Positions 23,698 through 32,481 of a stretch of 62,309 nucleotides of DNA are shown here, one piece after another (position 1 is the stretch's first letter; every line of letters starts with the position of its first letter). Below the pieces are notes generated by a model. The model did no database searches. It was not told the DNA's origin and was given only the letters and a program-made list of their open reading frames with translations. A program made the position numbers and the translations under genes. The stretch is from an uncultured Bacteroidales bacterium. GTDB lineage: Bacteria > Bacteroidota > Bacteroidia > Bacteroidales > Bacteroidaceae. The stretch spans positions 1 to 62,309 of the forward strand of contig CAMYYY010000011.1 in NCBI GenBank assembly GCA_947303715.1, given 5' to 3'.

Positions 23698-24306
23698 TTA
23701 AAAATTGAAGTGAATACCTATGTGAACAGACAACCCGCCGTAGCATGACTTGATGGCGGGGCAAACTGTTTCGAACGAACGGACAAACGCATCCCTACCG
23801 AGGGGGACAGCGTAGGCTGGCGTCGCCACCAACGAGATGGAAGGCGACAAGGAGTATTCTGCCTTCAAAGCCGCAACGCCGGAGAAGACATAGGAGCGTT
23901 GTTCCATCAACGACCAGTCAGTCCCCCATCCTTTAATGGGCGTATAGCGTAGCCCCGCAGAGGGGGTTAAGCGGAACCTGCCCGAAAGTGGCATATCGTA
24001 GCCGGCGAAAGCCTCCAATCCATACCCAGAATGCATTTCAATCTCGCGGGAACGGCCGTACCGTACAGGCAGATTATAGTAAGCAATCTCCTTCTCGCCG
24101 AAAGGATAGCGTAAACGCAATTCGACATTGACTTCGGAAAAATAAGCACCGCCCACAATACAGGCAGCTATCACTTCGCCCACGTCAGCCTCAGCACCCA
24201 AGTAATATCGGTTCATAGAAAATCCTTTCGGCTGCCCGGCATCTGTCTGGCCACGGGCAGAGAGGAATGTGAGAAGTGTGAGGAATAGGATAAGGGTTCT
24301 TTTCAT
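23698..24306 (-). CDS. Outer-membrane beta-barrel protein
   Basis: 202 residues with a signal peptide (MKRTLILFLTLLTFLSARGQ, cleavage near residue 20). The mature part alternates polar and hydrophobic residues in strands of 9-12, has short turns (YDMPLSGRFRLTPSAGLRYT) and ends in GLSVHIGIHFNF, with the aromatic C terminus that barrel assembly recognises. Its length suits an eight-stranded barrel. It lies between the GH67 gene (30 bp) and the two BACON-FISUMP lipoproteins (4 bp), which suggests the three envelope proteins work together, perhaps with the lipoproteins docked to the barrel. Exact family not recognised. Confidence 0.8.
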   Translation of the reverse strand: MKRTLILFLTLLTFLSARGQTDAGQPKGFSMNRYYLGAEADVGEVIAACIVGGAYFSEVNVELRLRYPFGEKEIAYYNLPVRYGRSREIEMHSGYGLEAFAGYDMPLSGRFRLTPSAGLRYTPIKGWGTDWSLMEQRSYVFSGVAALKAEYSLSPSISLVATPAYAVPLGRDAFVRSFETVCPAIKSCYGGLSVHIGIHFNF

Positions 24307-24335
24307 ATCCGAAAGACTTGTTGACTTCAATTGAA

Positions 24336-26246
24336 TTATCGTTGGCCGAAAGGAGCGGGCTCGTAGTTGGAGATGGGGAGGTGGAAGCGCATGAGGCTGT
24401 CGAGCGTATGCGTAGGCGCAGGGCTATCAGCAGGGAGGGGTTGACGGCTGAATGTGGCGAAATAGAGCAAGCAGGCATCGCGCCACCAACGAGCATCCAT
24501 AGCCTGCTGACGGAAGCGTTCCAACTGACGTTCGTAGCGAAGGTTATCGACGTAGGGCTTCATCTTTTGCCATACGCCAAGAGCATATTCAGCCTCACGT
24601 ACGCCTCGGTCGTAATGCCAGCAAAGGCGCTGCCAAAGATTCTGCGAGTGCCCTTCAGCGTCTTTCCAATCAGGACGGGTGAACGTCCAAGGAAGATGAT
24701 GGAACCAAAGGATATACTCCTCAGGACAAGTAAGCGGATCATTGTAAAGGGCGCAAAGGGAATCGCCATACTGCGCTACGGCTCCGCTTCCTTGCAAAGT
24801 ACGATCGAAACCTATACCCAAGGAATCCGCACGATGGTAATAAGGAGGTGTCCAGTCAGGACGTGCCCCACGTGGGCTGCACCAAGGCTCAGGGCCATAA
24901 TGATGCCCCCAGGCGAAGAGATGGTGAAGCCCCATCGGCATCATGTAATCAACCGCTGCCTCGTAAGAACGAAGCAGGACATCCGTCATGGGTTCGACAA
25001 AACGAGGGTCTGCGGTAAACGTCTTTGTCAGCCACTCGCGAGCAATCTGCGCAGGAGGGAGTGTCGGATCCTGCGCCAATCGCCCAAAGGCATACCAGTT
25101 AGCCTGCGCCATATCGCTTCCGCACCAGTTCGTGTCGTCGCCTATATTGGCTACGCCAGCAATGGCCTCCCCCTTCCCCTCCTGAAGGAGGGGTGGCTTA
25201 AAGTACTCTCCTTCAGGAGAGGATTTAGGTGAGGCTTGTAGGCTTTTGAAAAACTCACTCCATTGTACAGCGAGGAAGACCGTGTGAATGCTCTGCCCCA
25301 AATACTCCTGCGTAATCTGCAGCTCAGGCATGACGCGCGTATGCTTCATCGAGAAGAGCAGAGGACTGAGCGGCTCGCGAGGCTGAAAATCGACAGGGCC
25401 ATTCTTCACTTGCAAGATGACGTTGTCGCGGAACTGTCCGTCAAGAGGCATGAATTCATCGTAAGCCTGGCAGGCACGATCTGGGCTATTGGGAGCATAG
25501 ACAAAAGCGCGCCACATGACAATTCCTCCGTAGGGTGCTAATGCATCAGCCAACAGATTCGCTCCATCCGCGTGCGTGCGTCCGAAATCCATAGGTCCAG
25601 GCTCTCCCTCGCTATTCGCTTTCACAAGAAATCCGCCAAAATCAGGAATAAGAGAGTAGATTTCGGACACCTTCTGTCTCCACCATTCCCCTACCCGACT
25701 ATCAAGCGGGTCGGCCGTAGGTAATTCGCCCAAAGCCTGAGGCGTGGCAAAGTTCACAGAAAGAAACACACGAATGCCATACGGACGTAATTCGCTGGCT
25801 ATGACAGCTGCTTTAGTCAGCATAGCCGAAGTAAGCATGATAGGCTTGGCATTCACGTTATTGAGTACCGTTCCATTAATGCCTATCGAGGCACACGCAC
25901 GGGCATACTCGGCATAGCGGGGCGAAACGGAATCGGGCAATTCGTCCCAACGCCAAATAGAGTGTCCAGCATAGCCGCGCTCTATGGTGCCGTCGGGATT
26001 ATCCCAATGGTTGAGAAGGACGAGAGAGGAAGAATCTGAGAATCTCTGACTCGTTGACTCGTTGACTTGTTGACCTTCTCTAAGCCACAAGGCATGGCCG
26101 TCTTCATCAGGCGGAACAGCTCTCCCCGTACAAGACAATAATAATGAAAAATGAAAAATGAAAAATGAAAAATAAATAGCGCTGCAAATAGACGAACTTG
26201 CAGATGGGAACGAGGACAGAAATCGGCAGGACACTTTATTCTTCAT
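24336..26246 (-). CDS. GH67 alpha-glucuronidase lacking its N-terminal domain
   Basis: Removes 4-O-methyl-glucuronic acid from the non-reducing end of xylo-oligosaccharides. 636 residues. Catalytic residues in family spacing: acid Glu213 (NSEGEPGP), bases Asp286 (GPVDFQP) and Glu314 (ITQEYLG). The usual N-terminal GH67N domain is missing: the entry motif EDGHALWLR (48-56) is followed after only about 20 residues by LLNHWDNPDGTIERGY (77-92). The junction is an octanucleotide tract (QQVNESTSQ). A second insert at about 338-360 (SPEGEYFKPPLLQEGKGE) comes from palindromic DNA. The signal peptide is encoded partly by AATGAAA heptamers. It belongs with GH43 and the transporter upstream. Confidence 0.88.
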   Translation of the reverse strand: MKNKVSCRFLSSFPSASSSICSAIYFSFFIFHFSLLLSCTGRAVPPDEDGHALWLREGQQVNESTSQRFSDSSSLVLLNHWDNPDGTIERGYAGHSIWRWDELPDSVSPRYAEYARACASIGINGTVLNNVNAKPIMLTSAMLTKAAVIASELRPYGIRVFLSVNFATPQALGELPTADPLDSRVGEWWRQKVSEIYSLIPDFGGFLVKANSEGEPGPMDFGRTHADGANLLADALAPYGGIVMWRAFVYAPNSPDRACQAYDEFMPLDGQFRDNVILQVKNGPVDFQPREPLSPLLFSMKHTRVMPELQITQEYLGQSIHTVFLAVQWSEFFKSLQASPKSSPEGEYFKPPLLQEGKGEAIAGVANIGDDTNWCGSDMAQANWYAFGRLAQDPTLPPAQIAREWLTKTFTADPRFVEPMTDVLLRSYEAAVDYMMPMGLHHLFAWGHHYGPEPWCSPRGARPDWTPPYYHRADSLGIGFDRTLQGSGAVAQYGDSLCALYNDPLTCPEEYILWFHHLPWTFTRPDWKDAEGHSQNLWQRLCWHYDRGVREAEYALGVWQKMKPYVDNLRYERQLERFRQQAMDARWWRDACLLYFATFSRQPLPADSPAPTHTLDSLMRFHLPISNYEPAPFGQR

Positions 26247-26277
26247 TTTTCAATCTTCATTTTTCATTAGAAAACAA

Positions 26278-27273
26278 TCAGTCTAATCCTTCGATGGTCT
26301 CGATAGTGCCATCGTCGCGGTAGGTCAACTCACAAACCTTAAGGCTGCGGAGGCGGTTGATGCCCTTGGAGATGCCGCTATCGTGGTGGAAGAGCCACCA
26401 CTTGCCGCCGAACTCCACGATAGAGTGGTGAGTGGTCCAGCCGAACACCGGGGTAAGGATAACGCCCTTGTAGGTGAAGGGACCATAGGGGTTGTCACCG
26501 ATGGCATAGCAGAGCTTGTGGGTATCGCCGGTGGAGTAGCTGAAGTAGTATTTGCCTTTGTATTTGTGCATCCAGCTGGCTTCGAAGAAGCGGCGCTCGT
26601 TGTCCTCGACCTTGATAGGTGCACCACTCTCATCGAGCAGAACCACCGGTCTGGGTTCCTCGGCAAACTGCAGCATATCCTTGGCAAGCCTCACCACGCG
26701 GCCTGGGACAGCCGGCTGCCCGTCGGCAGGATAGGAGGTTCCACAGTCCTTGGCCAGATTGTCCTCGTAGCGCTGGAGCTGTCCGCCCCAGATGCCACCG
26801 AAGTACATATAGTATTCGCCGTCGGCATCATCGTGCAGAATGGCATAGTCGATGGAGTAGCTGCCGCGAATGGGATCAGGCTGCGGGATGAAGGGACCCG
26901 TGGGCGAATCGGAGATAGCTACGCCGCAACGGAAGATGTCCGTCTTGTCCTTGGCAGGGAAATACATGTAGTAGCGGCCATCAGGTCCTTTCACGACCTC
27001 GTTGTCCCAGAGCTGGCGACGTGCCCAGGGGACATCCTTGATATCAAGGATGACGCCGTGGTCCTTGACGGGCGAGGTCAGCGGGTCGTTGCCTTCAAGG
27101 GTGAGTACGTGGTAATCCTTCATGTCGTATTCGCTGCCGAAGTCATCGTCAGGTGCGGCGGATTCCCAGTCGTGCGAGGGATAGATGTAGAGTTTACCGT
27201 CCCACACGTGGACGGAAGGGTCGGCCATGAAGTCGTCTGGCCACAGGTAACGCTTTTGAACTTTCTTTGCCAT
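26278..27273 (-). CDS. GH43 beta-xylosidase or arabinofuranosidase (cytoplasmic)
   Basis: 331 residues, no signal peptide, a single five-bladed propeller. GH43 catalytic residues are seen: Asp18 (FMADPSVHVWDG, general base), Asp142 (SYSIDYAILHDDADGEYY, pKa modulator) and Glu231 (RFFEASWMHKYKGKYYFSYS, acid). Together with a GPH transporter and GH67 this suggests intracellular trimming of imported xylo-oligosaccharides. Lies 31 bp upstream of GH67 and 90 bp after the transporter, with a 21-bp repeat array in between. Confidence 0.92.
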   Translation of the reverse strand: MAKKVQKRYLWPDDFMADPSVHVWDGKLYIYPSHDWESAAPDDDFGSEYDMKDYHVLTLEGNDPLTSPVKDHGVILDIKDVPWARRQLWDNEVVKGPDGRYYMYFPAKDKTDIFRCGVAISDSPTGPFIPQPDPIRGSYSIDYAILHDDADGEYYMYFGGIWGGQLQRYEDNLAKDCGTSYPADGQPAVPGRVVRLAKDMLQFAEEPRPVVLLDESGAPIKVEDNERRFFEASWMHKYKGKYYFSYSTGDTHKLCYAIGDNPYGPFTYKGVILTPVFGWTTHHSIVEFGGKWWLFHHDSGISKGINRLRSLKVCELTYRDDGTIETIEGLD

Positions 27274-27304
27274 GATATTTTAGAATTAGGGATTATCGAA
27301 TTAG

Positions 27305-27367
27305 AATAAGGGAATAAAAAATTAGAATAAGGGAATAAAAATTTAGACCTTAGGAATAAAATCCTAT
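27305..27367. repeat. 21-bp repeat array (GGAATAAAA family), site A
   Basis: Units 27305-27325, 27326-27346 and 27347-27367: GAATAAGGGAATAAAAATTTA consensus. The third, diverged unit runs into the stop codon of the GPH transporter gene (27364-27366 on minus). Confidence 0.8.
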
Positions 27368-28782
27368 TCTTTTGCACGGGCTTCGATAGCCTTGTTGATC
27401 TCGTCCATCTTCTCGTCGCTGAGCTCATACTTGCTGATAATCCAAATAGCAAGGAGGAGCAGCAAGGCGGGAATCACGCATACCAGCCACAGGATACCCT
27501 GCTCGGCAAGGGGTGTCTGCTTGGGCAATTCGGCATTGAAGCCCACCCATGCCAGCACGAGGCCGGGCACTACTCCACCGAGAGCCATACCAGCCTTGAA
27601 GAAAATGCCCGTCAAAGCGTTGACGATGCCAGCAATACGACGTCCTGTAGTAAATTCGCCGTAGGCCACCACCTCAGGCACGAGAGCCCACATGTAACCC
27701 GTTGCCACAATAATACCCGTGCTCTTGACGAACTGAGCCACGCAAAGCAGCCAGAAATGCTGCTTGATGGCAGGGATGCTTACGAACAGATACATCAGCG
27801 CCATGCCTACGATGGCAGTACCCAGGAAGAGATAGAACATTCCCTTCTTGCCAATTTTGCGCTTGATAGCAGGCACAAGGGGCATGAAGATAAAGGCAGG
27901 GATGGTACCCAGCCACATGAAGACGGTAGTCATGAAGGGTGTAGCACCTATGTTATAGGTCATGAAATAGGCATCGGCAGCATTACCCACACTCATCATG
28001 GCAAAAGCCGTAATGAAGAAGAATGCGAGTACGCGAAGAGGTTTGTTGCGCCCGAACTCCATCCACAGGTCGCTCACCTTCACGTTGGCAGCCTCCTTCT
28101 GATCCATCACCACGCGTTCCTTCGTCTGTGAGAAGCAGAACACGAGCAACAGCAAACCAGCAAGAGCAAAAATGGTCATCGTGATGAACCATGCGGGTGC
28201 TGCCTCAGGAGTATTGATTACGGCCTCCATTTTGCCCGTCTCGTTATTCAATGCCTTGGGGGCAAAAATGGCAATAATGATTGGAAGTGATTTCACACAC
28301 AAGGCACCGAGATTAGCCATGAACATACGGGTAGAGGTGAGGATGGTAATCTCGTTGGTGTCACGCGTCAGGCTGGCGTTCAAAGCGCCGTAGGGAACGT
28401 TCACTAACGTATAGCACATGCTCATCCCCACGTAGGTAATATAGGCATAAAGCAACGAGCCGCTGAAGCCATTCCAGAAGCAAAGGATTGCCAAACCGAC
28501 AAGCGGGATACCGCCGAGAATAAGCCATGAGCGATATTTGCCCCAACGGGGATTGCCTTTGTCAACGAATGTGCCTACGAGGGGATCCCACAGTACATCG
28601 AGTAGACGTACGATGAGGAACATCAAAGCCGCAGCACCAGGATCGAGGCCGAAGACATTGGTGTAATAGAACAGCAGCCAAATGCTGATGGTCTGATAAA
28701 TGAGGTTTTGGGCCATGTCGCCAGAGCCGAAGCCGATGCGCTGAAGCCACGAGAGTTTGTAAAATCCTTTGTTGTTGTCCAT
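27364..28782 (-). CDS. GPH-family sugar:cation symporter (xylan locus)
   Basis: 472 residues, twelve hydrophobic helices, glycoside-pentoside-hexuronide family. Starts MDNNKGFYKLSWLQRIGFGS with the family GDMAQN motif, RLLDVLWDPLVGTFVDKGNP and RWGKYRSWLILGG. Likely imports xylose-containing or glucuronosyl oligosaccharides for GH43 and GH67 in the same transcript. It is a paralogue of the mannan-locus transporter but only distantly similar, so substrate classes probably differ. Confidence 0.92.
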   Translation of the reverse strand: MDNNKGFYKLSWLQRIGFGSGDMAQNLIYQTISIWLLFYYTNVFGLDPGAAALMFLIVRLLDVLWDPLVGTFVDKGNPRWGKYRSWLILGGIPLVGLAILCFWNGFSGSLLYAYITYVGMSMCYTLVNVPYGALNASLTRDTNEITILTSTRMFMANLGALCVKSLPIIIAIFAPKALNNETGKMEAVINTPEAAPAWFITMTIFALAGLLLLVFCFSQTKERVVMDQKEAANVKVSDLWMEFGRNKPLRVLAFFFITAFAMMSVGNAADAYFMTYNIGATPFMTTVFMWLGTIPAFIFMPLVPAIKRKIGKKGMFYLFLGTAIVGMALMYLFVSIPAIKQHFWLLCVAQFVKSTGIIVATGYMWALVPEVVAYGEFTTGRRIAGIVNALTGIFFKAGMALGGVVPGLVLAWVGFNAELPKQTPLAEQGILWLVCVIPALLLLLAIWIISKYELSDEKMDEINKAIEARAKE

Positions 28783-28810
28783 AGTGATTTTTGTTTAAAG
28801 GTTTATAGTT

Positions 28811-30244
28811 TTATTGGAATTGTTCGGCAGAAAGGTGCTTGCGAATGTGCTTGATGGTACGCGCATCGAAAGGCACAGGGGCATCGCCAAGGTCAGGGAT
28901 ATTGTACGAGCGGAGAAAGAGACGATCATGCTCAGGATCTCGCTGTGGCAGACAGAAGGGATTGGAAACTTTTCCTTCAGCATCGACGTGAGCCAGCCAC
29001 ACTCGCCCGAACATGCCGTCGCCACGCTTCGAGGCAAAGGCTATCCAACGCCCGTTAGTGGACCAGCTGTGGTAGGTCGATGAAGCATCATCAGCACGCA
29101 GAACCGAAAGCGAATCCACCTTGCCCGTCTGCATATCCATCATCATCAGTTGCGTTTCGCGATGCCAGATAGGGAATGTGCCATAGTCAGAACGACAGAA
29201 CATCAGGAAGCGCCCATCAGGAGAAAATTTCGGAAAAGAGGCAGAACCGCCTTGCTGCTCAGCGTCCCATACCATCTCAATGCTATCGCCCTGTGCTCCT
29301 GTTTGCTCATTAAACGGTATTCGCACTAAGCTATAACGCGTCTGCCTGACGGAATCTGGCAACGAATGATAGGGCGCCCGGCAGAAGTAGATGTAACGCC
29401 CATCAGGTGAAAACGTGGGGAAGGTTTCGTAGGCATCCGTGTTGGAGGTCAACGGAGAAAAGAGCATGCTGTTCGTATCGAAATCCGTCACAAGCATATC
29501 GCTGGCGGTATCATAAACCTCCATGCGATGACTATCAAGGGCGCGCAAGGCCGGAATGACATTGTTCCACGTATATACAGCATAGCGCCCTGAAGGATGA
29601 AAGTCCCCGTAGGTAGCTGCTACAGGCATGCTATCGTTCTTGAGCGTAAGTTTGCGAAGCACTCCGTTACGATTGAGAATGGTCCCCCCCTTCGGCCCAC
29701 GCAAGTGGAAGAAACTGAGGTTGCCCCTTCCCGAGCCGTGGATGTGACAATTCATGCAGCTGTTTTTCGTGTGTCGCCAATCAGAAAGGGTGCGCTCACG
29801 AAAGCTCGTGACATCACGCTCCCGAATCTCCACCCTATGCCAAACCTCGAATGAGGGGTCGATGATACGGTAGGTCACATAAGGATCAATGGGGTCTGCA
29901 CTAACTTGGAGCTTAAATTCAGCATTATCAATTATAAAAGAAAGTACGTTGCCTTTCTCGGCTTCGAGGAGGCGATGCCATTGACGCTCAGGAAACATGA
30001 CGCGTCCTCCTTTGGCTCTGACGGTAAGGGAAGATGATGCGCCTCTCACCTCCACCTTTGCACGAGCAAATTCCTTGCCATCGATGCAGAAGTTAAGCGG
30101 GGCTATATTATAAGGTACAACAGCCTCGGCATAGTTGGGCGAAAGCTGCACGCCGGCCTCCCCTCCCTCACGGGAGGGGTTGGGGGTGGGTCTGCCTGTG
30201 CAACCTACCACCAGCAACATCAGAAAACAGAGCTTTAGTTTCAT
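28811..30244 (-). CDS. TolB-like PD40 lipoprotein with a CXXCH heme motif
   Basis: 477 residues. Lipobox LVVGC (Cys15). The N-terminal third includes CMNCH (163-167), a canonical c-type heme attachment motif, in WRHTKNSCMNCHIHGSG. The rest has PD40/TolB beta-propeller signatures: GDFHPSGRYAVYTWN, PTFSPDGRYIYFC, PKFSPDGRFLMFC, WSTNGRWIAFASKR. A Pro-rich linker just after the lipobox (PTPNPSREGG, 19-28) is encoded by a palindromic dispersed repeat. Its start is 3 bp after the DUF6057 gene, so both are made together. A role in electron transfer or sensing at the outer membrane is inferred; the pair is common in Bacteroidales but uncharacterised as far as I know. Confidence 0.82.
   Translation of the reverse strand: MKLKLCFLMLLVVGCTGRPTPNPSREGGEAGVQLSPNYAEAVVPYNIAPLNFCIDGKEFARAKVEVRGASSSLTVRAKGGRVMFPERQWHRLLEAEKGNVLSFIIDNAEFKLQVSADPIDPYVTYRIIDPSFEVWHRVEIRERDVTSFRERTLSDWRHTKNSCMNCHIHGSGRGNLSFFHLRGPKGGTILNRNGVLRKLTLKNDSMPVAATYGDFHPSGRYAVYTWNNVIPALRALDSHRMEVYDTASDMLVTDFDTNSMLFSPLTSNTDAYETFPTFSPDGRYIYFCRAPYHSLPDSVRQTRYSLVRIPFNEQTGAQGDSIEMVWDAEQQGGSASFPKFSPDGRFLMFCRSDYGTFPIWHRETQLMMMDMQTGKVDSLSVLRADDASSTYHSWSTNGRWIAFASKRGDGMFGRVWLAHVDAEGKVSNPFCLPQRDPEHDRLFLRSYNIPDLGDAPVPFDARTIKHIRKHLSAEQFQ
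30157..30190. repeat. Palindromic dispersed repeat inside the lipoprotein gene
   Basis: CCCCTCCC (30160-30167), TCAC, GGGAGGGG (30172-30179), followed by TTGGGGGTGGG. Same class as 25171-25230 in GH67 and 50798-50826 in the Omp28-like gene; all keep the frame open. Confidence 0.75.
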
Positions 30245-30247
30245 GCC

Positions 30248-31759
30248 TTAGTTATTGTTGTTCATCTGTGCAAAGTGATAGAAAAACCAATACGTCTTGC
30301 CGTATTGCTGCGCAAGTTGTGCAATTTGCCTGTCAGCAGGCAACAGACTCGTCCCAAGCTTGCCATATTCTTCCATGTAGTTCACGAAGGCATTTGCCAC
30401 ATCGGACGGAATGTTGAGCTCAGCCATCTCCCTTTCGCCACGCTCATGCGCAGCCATCCACAGCAGCAGCGCCTCGGCCCATGTACGTTGGGGAGGAAGC
30501 CCATGCGGCTGATAACGGAGATAGTCGTCACGGAACGCGTCAATGTCCTTAGCCAGAAGGTCGAAGCTGAAGAGATAGTCCCGTGCAAACACGTTGTCGG
30601 GATTGTCCTCCACCAGATGGCGCAAGGCACAGCCGATATCCATAGGGTCACGGACGGTGTCCGTCGTACAGAGTAATGTGCGCTTCATCTCCAGCCAATG
30701 TTCCAGCGTCTTCGGACGATCCAGAGGCATACGCGACCGTGCCCAGCGGTGATAGAGGAGCGTCTTGTCAAGCACACGCAGGTACTTCATCGCTGCGGCC
30801 TCGTCGCCTCGTATCAGGTTGATTTCTGCCAGTCGCATCAGGGGGCGGCTGCCCACGCTGTTCGGCGAGAACACCATCCCCAGCAAAGCCGAATGCTCGG
30901 CATTCGTCATGTCGCCTACCAGAAACCACAGCTCGCCCGACATATAGGCAAGCTGATAGGATGCCGTAGCCTCCACAGGCAGGAACAAGCCGAGCTGGAA
31001 AGGCTGATAGTGCTGCATCAACTTGTCGCCCAGACGATATTTATCTGCCCATAGTAAATTCTGATAATACGCGTCAAAGCGGCTGTTCTGGTCGGCATGA
31101 CGGTCGAGGCGTCGTTGCAGGCTCGCGTCTCGGCCGTGATACCAGTCATTGTCCAAAGCCAGCATGTGCTCTACTCGCATGTTCGGACGGCTGACGTCGC
31201 GTTTCTCCCAATCGCCCCAACCGAAGAGCCACAGCCCCACAGCAAGGATGGTGAAATCAACCATCCCGACAATCCACTTGCGTACCTTTTTATTGATTGA
31301 CGCGTCAATCCGAAGAACGACTAATGCCGTCGCTTCGATTCCCACCAACTGCAGCGTGCTGCTCAGCGGATAGGTCAGGCCACACTGCCGCCCTGTCTCC
31401 AAGGCGACAATTAGCGCCGCAGGAATCAGCGCCCAAAGCCCGACGTAACGTGCCATCAACTTATACGTCAGCACGCCCAAAGCCATCAGCGTCAACGCCA
31501 TAATGAGCGGACCCACCACGTTCAGCCCCAGAAACTGTGTCAGCACATCGCCCAAAAGTCGCGCGACTGGAGCTGGAGCCGACCAATATGCCCGAAGCGG
31601 CTCTGCTGCCCACAGGAACAGCGAGAACTGCTCCCGATGACATAGATGATTTCGATAGAAGAACTGGAAGAAAACGAACAACGCCACAAGGCCAACCAAT
31701 GCCAGCCCTCCAGCGAGGAGCCTCACGCTCCCACTCTGACGATGCGATTTCTTAAACAC
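30248..31759 (-). CDS. DUF6057 family membrane protein
   Basis: 503 residues. Four or five hydrophobic helices lie in the first 190 residues (for example LAGGLALVGLVALFVFFQFF and WIVGMVDFTILAVGLWLFGW), followed by a soluble helical C-terminal half with TPR-like character (NLLWADKYRLGDKLMQHYQP, MRLAEINLIRGDEAAAMKYL). I recognise the family as DUF6057, regularly paired with TolB-like PD40 lipoproteins in Bacteroidales. No function is known to me. It has a full promoter upstream, inside a dispersed hairpin element, and probably heads the transcript that continues to the xylan genes. Confidence 0.8.
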   Translation of the reverse strand: MFKKSHRQSGSVRLLAGGLALVGLVALFVFFQFFYRNHLCHREQFSLFLWAAEPLRAYWSAPAPVARLLGDVLTQFLGLNVVGPLIMALTLMALGVLTYKLMARYVGLWALIPAALIVALETGRQCGLTYPLSSTLQLVGIEATALVVLRIDASINKKVRKWIVGMVDFTILAVGLWLFGWGDWEKRDVSRPNMRVEHMLALDNDWYHGRDASLQRRLDRHADQNSRFDAYYQNLLWADKYRLGDKLMQHYQPFQLGLFLPVEATASYQLAYMSGELWFLVGDMTNAEHSALLGMVFSPNSVGSRPLMRLAEINLIRGDEAAAMKYLRVLDKTLLYHRWARSRMPLDRPKTLEHWLEMKRTLLCTTDTVRDPMDIGCALRHLVEDNPDNVFARDYLFSFDLLAKDIDAFRDDYLRYQPHGLPPQRTWAEALLLWMAAHERGEREMAELNIPSDVANAFVNYMEEYGKLGTSLLPADRQIAQLAQQYGKTYWFFYHFAQMNNNN

Positions 31760-31786
31760 AAACGACTATCTACTGCTTTTCGCAGG

Positions 31787-31817
31787 CAAAGATAGTGCAA
31801 GGCGAGCGAAAAGCAAA
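31787..31817 (-). promoter_or_regulatory. Promoter of the DUF6057 operon
   Basis: Minus-strand TTTG (31814-31817), 19 bp, TATCTTTG (31787-31794), inside a repeated hairpin element. The gene starts 28 bp downstream. Confidence 0.8.
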
Positions 31818-31930
31818 ATTTATTTTGGCTTTTCCGAGCCGCAGCCTATCTAAAAGCCCCGAAGGGGATTAAAGATACGAGTAAGCGAGCGAAAATCCAA
31901 ATTATATTTGGGATTTTAGCGTCAAACATT
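31787..31930. repeat. Promoter-bearing dispersed hairpin element, copy 1
   Basis: From GCAAAGATAGTGCAAGGCGA to about 31878 it matches 37780-37880 closely, including AGCCGCAGCCTATCTAAAAG and CCCCGAAGGGGATTAAAGAT. A variable stem sits inside (GAAAAGCaAAAT/ATTTtGGCTTTTC). A second stem AAATCCAAAT/ATTTGGGATTT follows near 31894-31917. Confidence 0.8.
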
Positions 31931-31980
31931 GGCGGAGCAGTTTATTACTGCGAATTGGGCCATGGGAGAGATGGCAGAAA

Positions 31981-32146
31981 GGGTGGAAGGGTGGAAGGGT
32001 GGAGGGGTGTGGAGGGGTTTTTATTAGAAGTACAGAAAAAAAATACAAAAATCCCCACATGAGGTGTTGCATGTGAAAGGTGTATTTTTCTATTTTTTTA
32101 TGGAATCTCTTTAAAAAACCCCTCCACACCCCTCCACCCCTCCACC
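31981..32146. repeat. Large inverted repeat with GGGTGGAA octamers
   Basis: The left arm (31990-32025) and right arm (32111-32146) are reverse complements over about 36 nt with two or three mismatches. A further stem CACATG/CATGTG and A-rich/T-rich flanks fold the 85-bp interior. From 31760 to 32481 there is no gene; this hairpin, the promoter element and a terminator-like hairpin at 32361 are all that is seen. Confidence 0.75.
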
Positions 32147-32360
32147 TTTTGACATAGAAAACACATGTTTTTTGCTGGGAAGAAAACAAAGGGGAAAACA
32201 TGCGGGAAAGGCCTTCTACCAGACGATGAAACGTTTCACAGTATTCAACGAAACGCCTCATCGTGTCCAACGAACCGTTACAATGGCATCTGGATAAAGA
32301 ACTCTGTGCTTCGGCCTGAAAGGTACGAGCAAGCGAGCAAAAGCATCGGGCAGAAATGAA

Positions 32361-32402
32361 AGCAGCCTACCTTGAACTTACGGGAAGTTTTGGTAGGCTG
32401 CT
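32361..32402 (-). terminator. Hairpin after the cobalamin operon
   Basis: Perfect 11-bp stem AGCAGCCTACC (32361-32371) and GGTAGGCTGCT (32392-32402) with a 20-nt loop, followed on the minus strand by TTCATTTCTG. It lies 80 bp past the last operon gene. Confidence 0.65.
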
Positions 32403-32481
32403 CTGGTATCTGCTCCACCGACAAAGTGAGCAGTGAACAGATTACTGGCTGTCTGGAAGAGGCAGTTGGGAATTAAACAGA

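Noticed and set aside
15680..31759. Canonical polysaccharide utilisation locus with SusC/SusD pair
   Set aside because: No SusC-type receptor or SusD lipoprotein occurs in this stretch; the only TonB-dependent receptor in the window belongs to the cobalamin operon.
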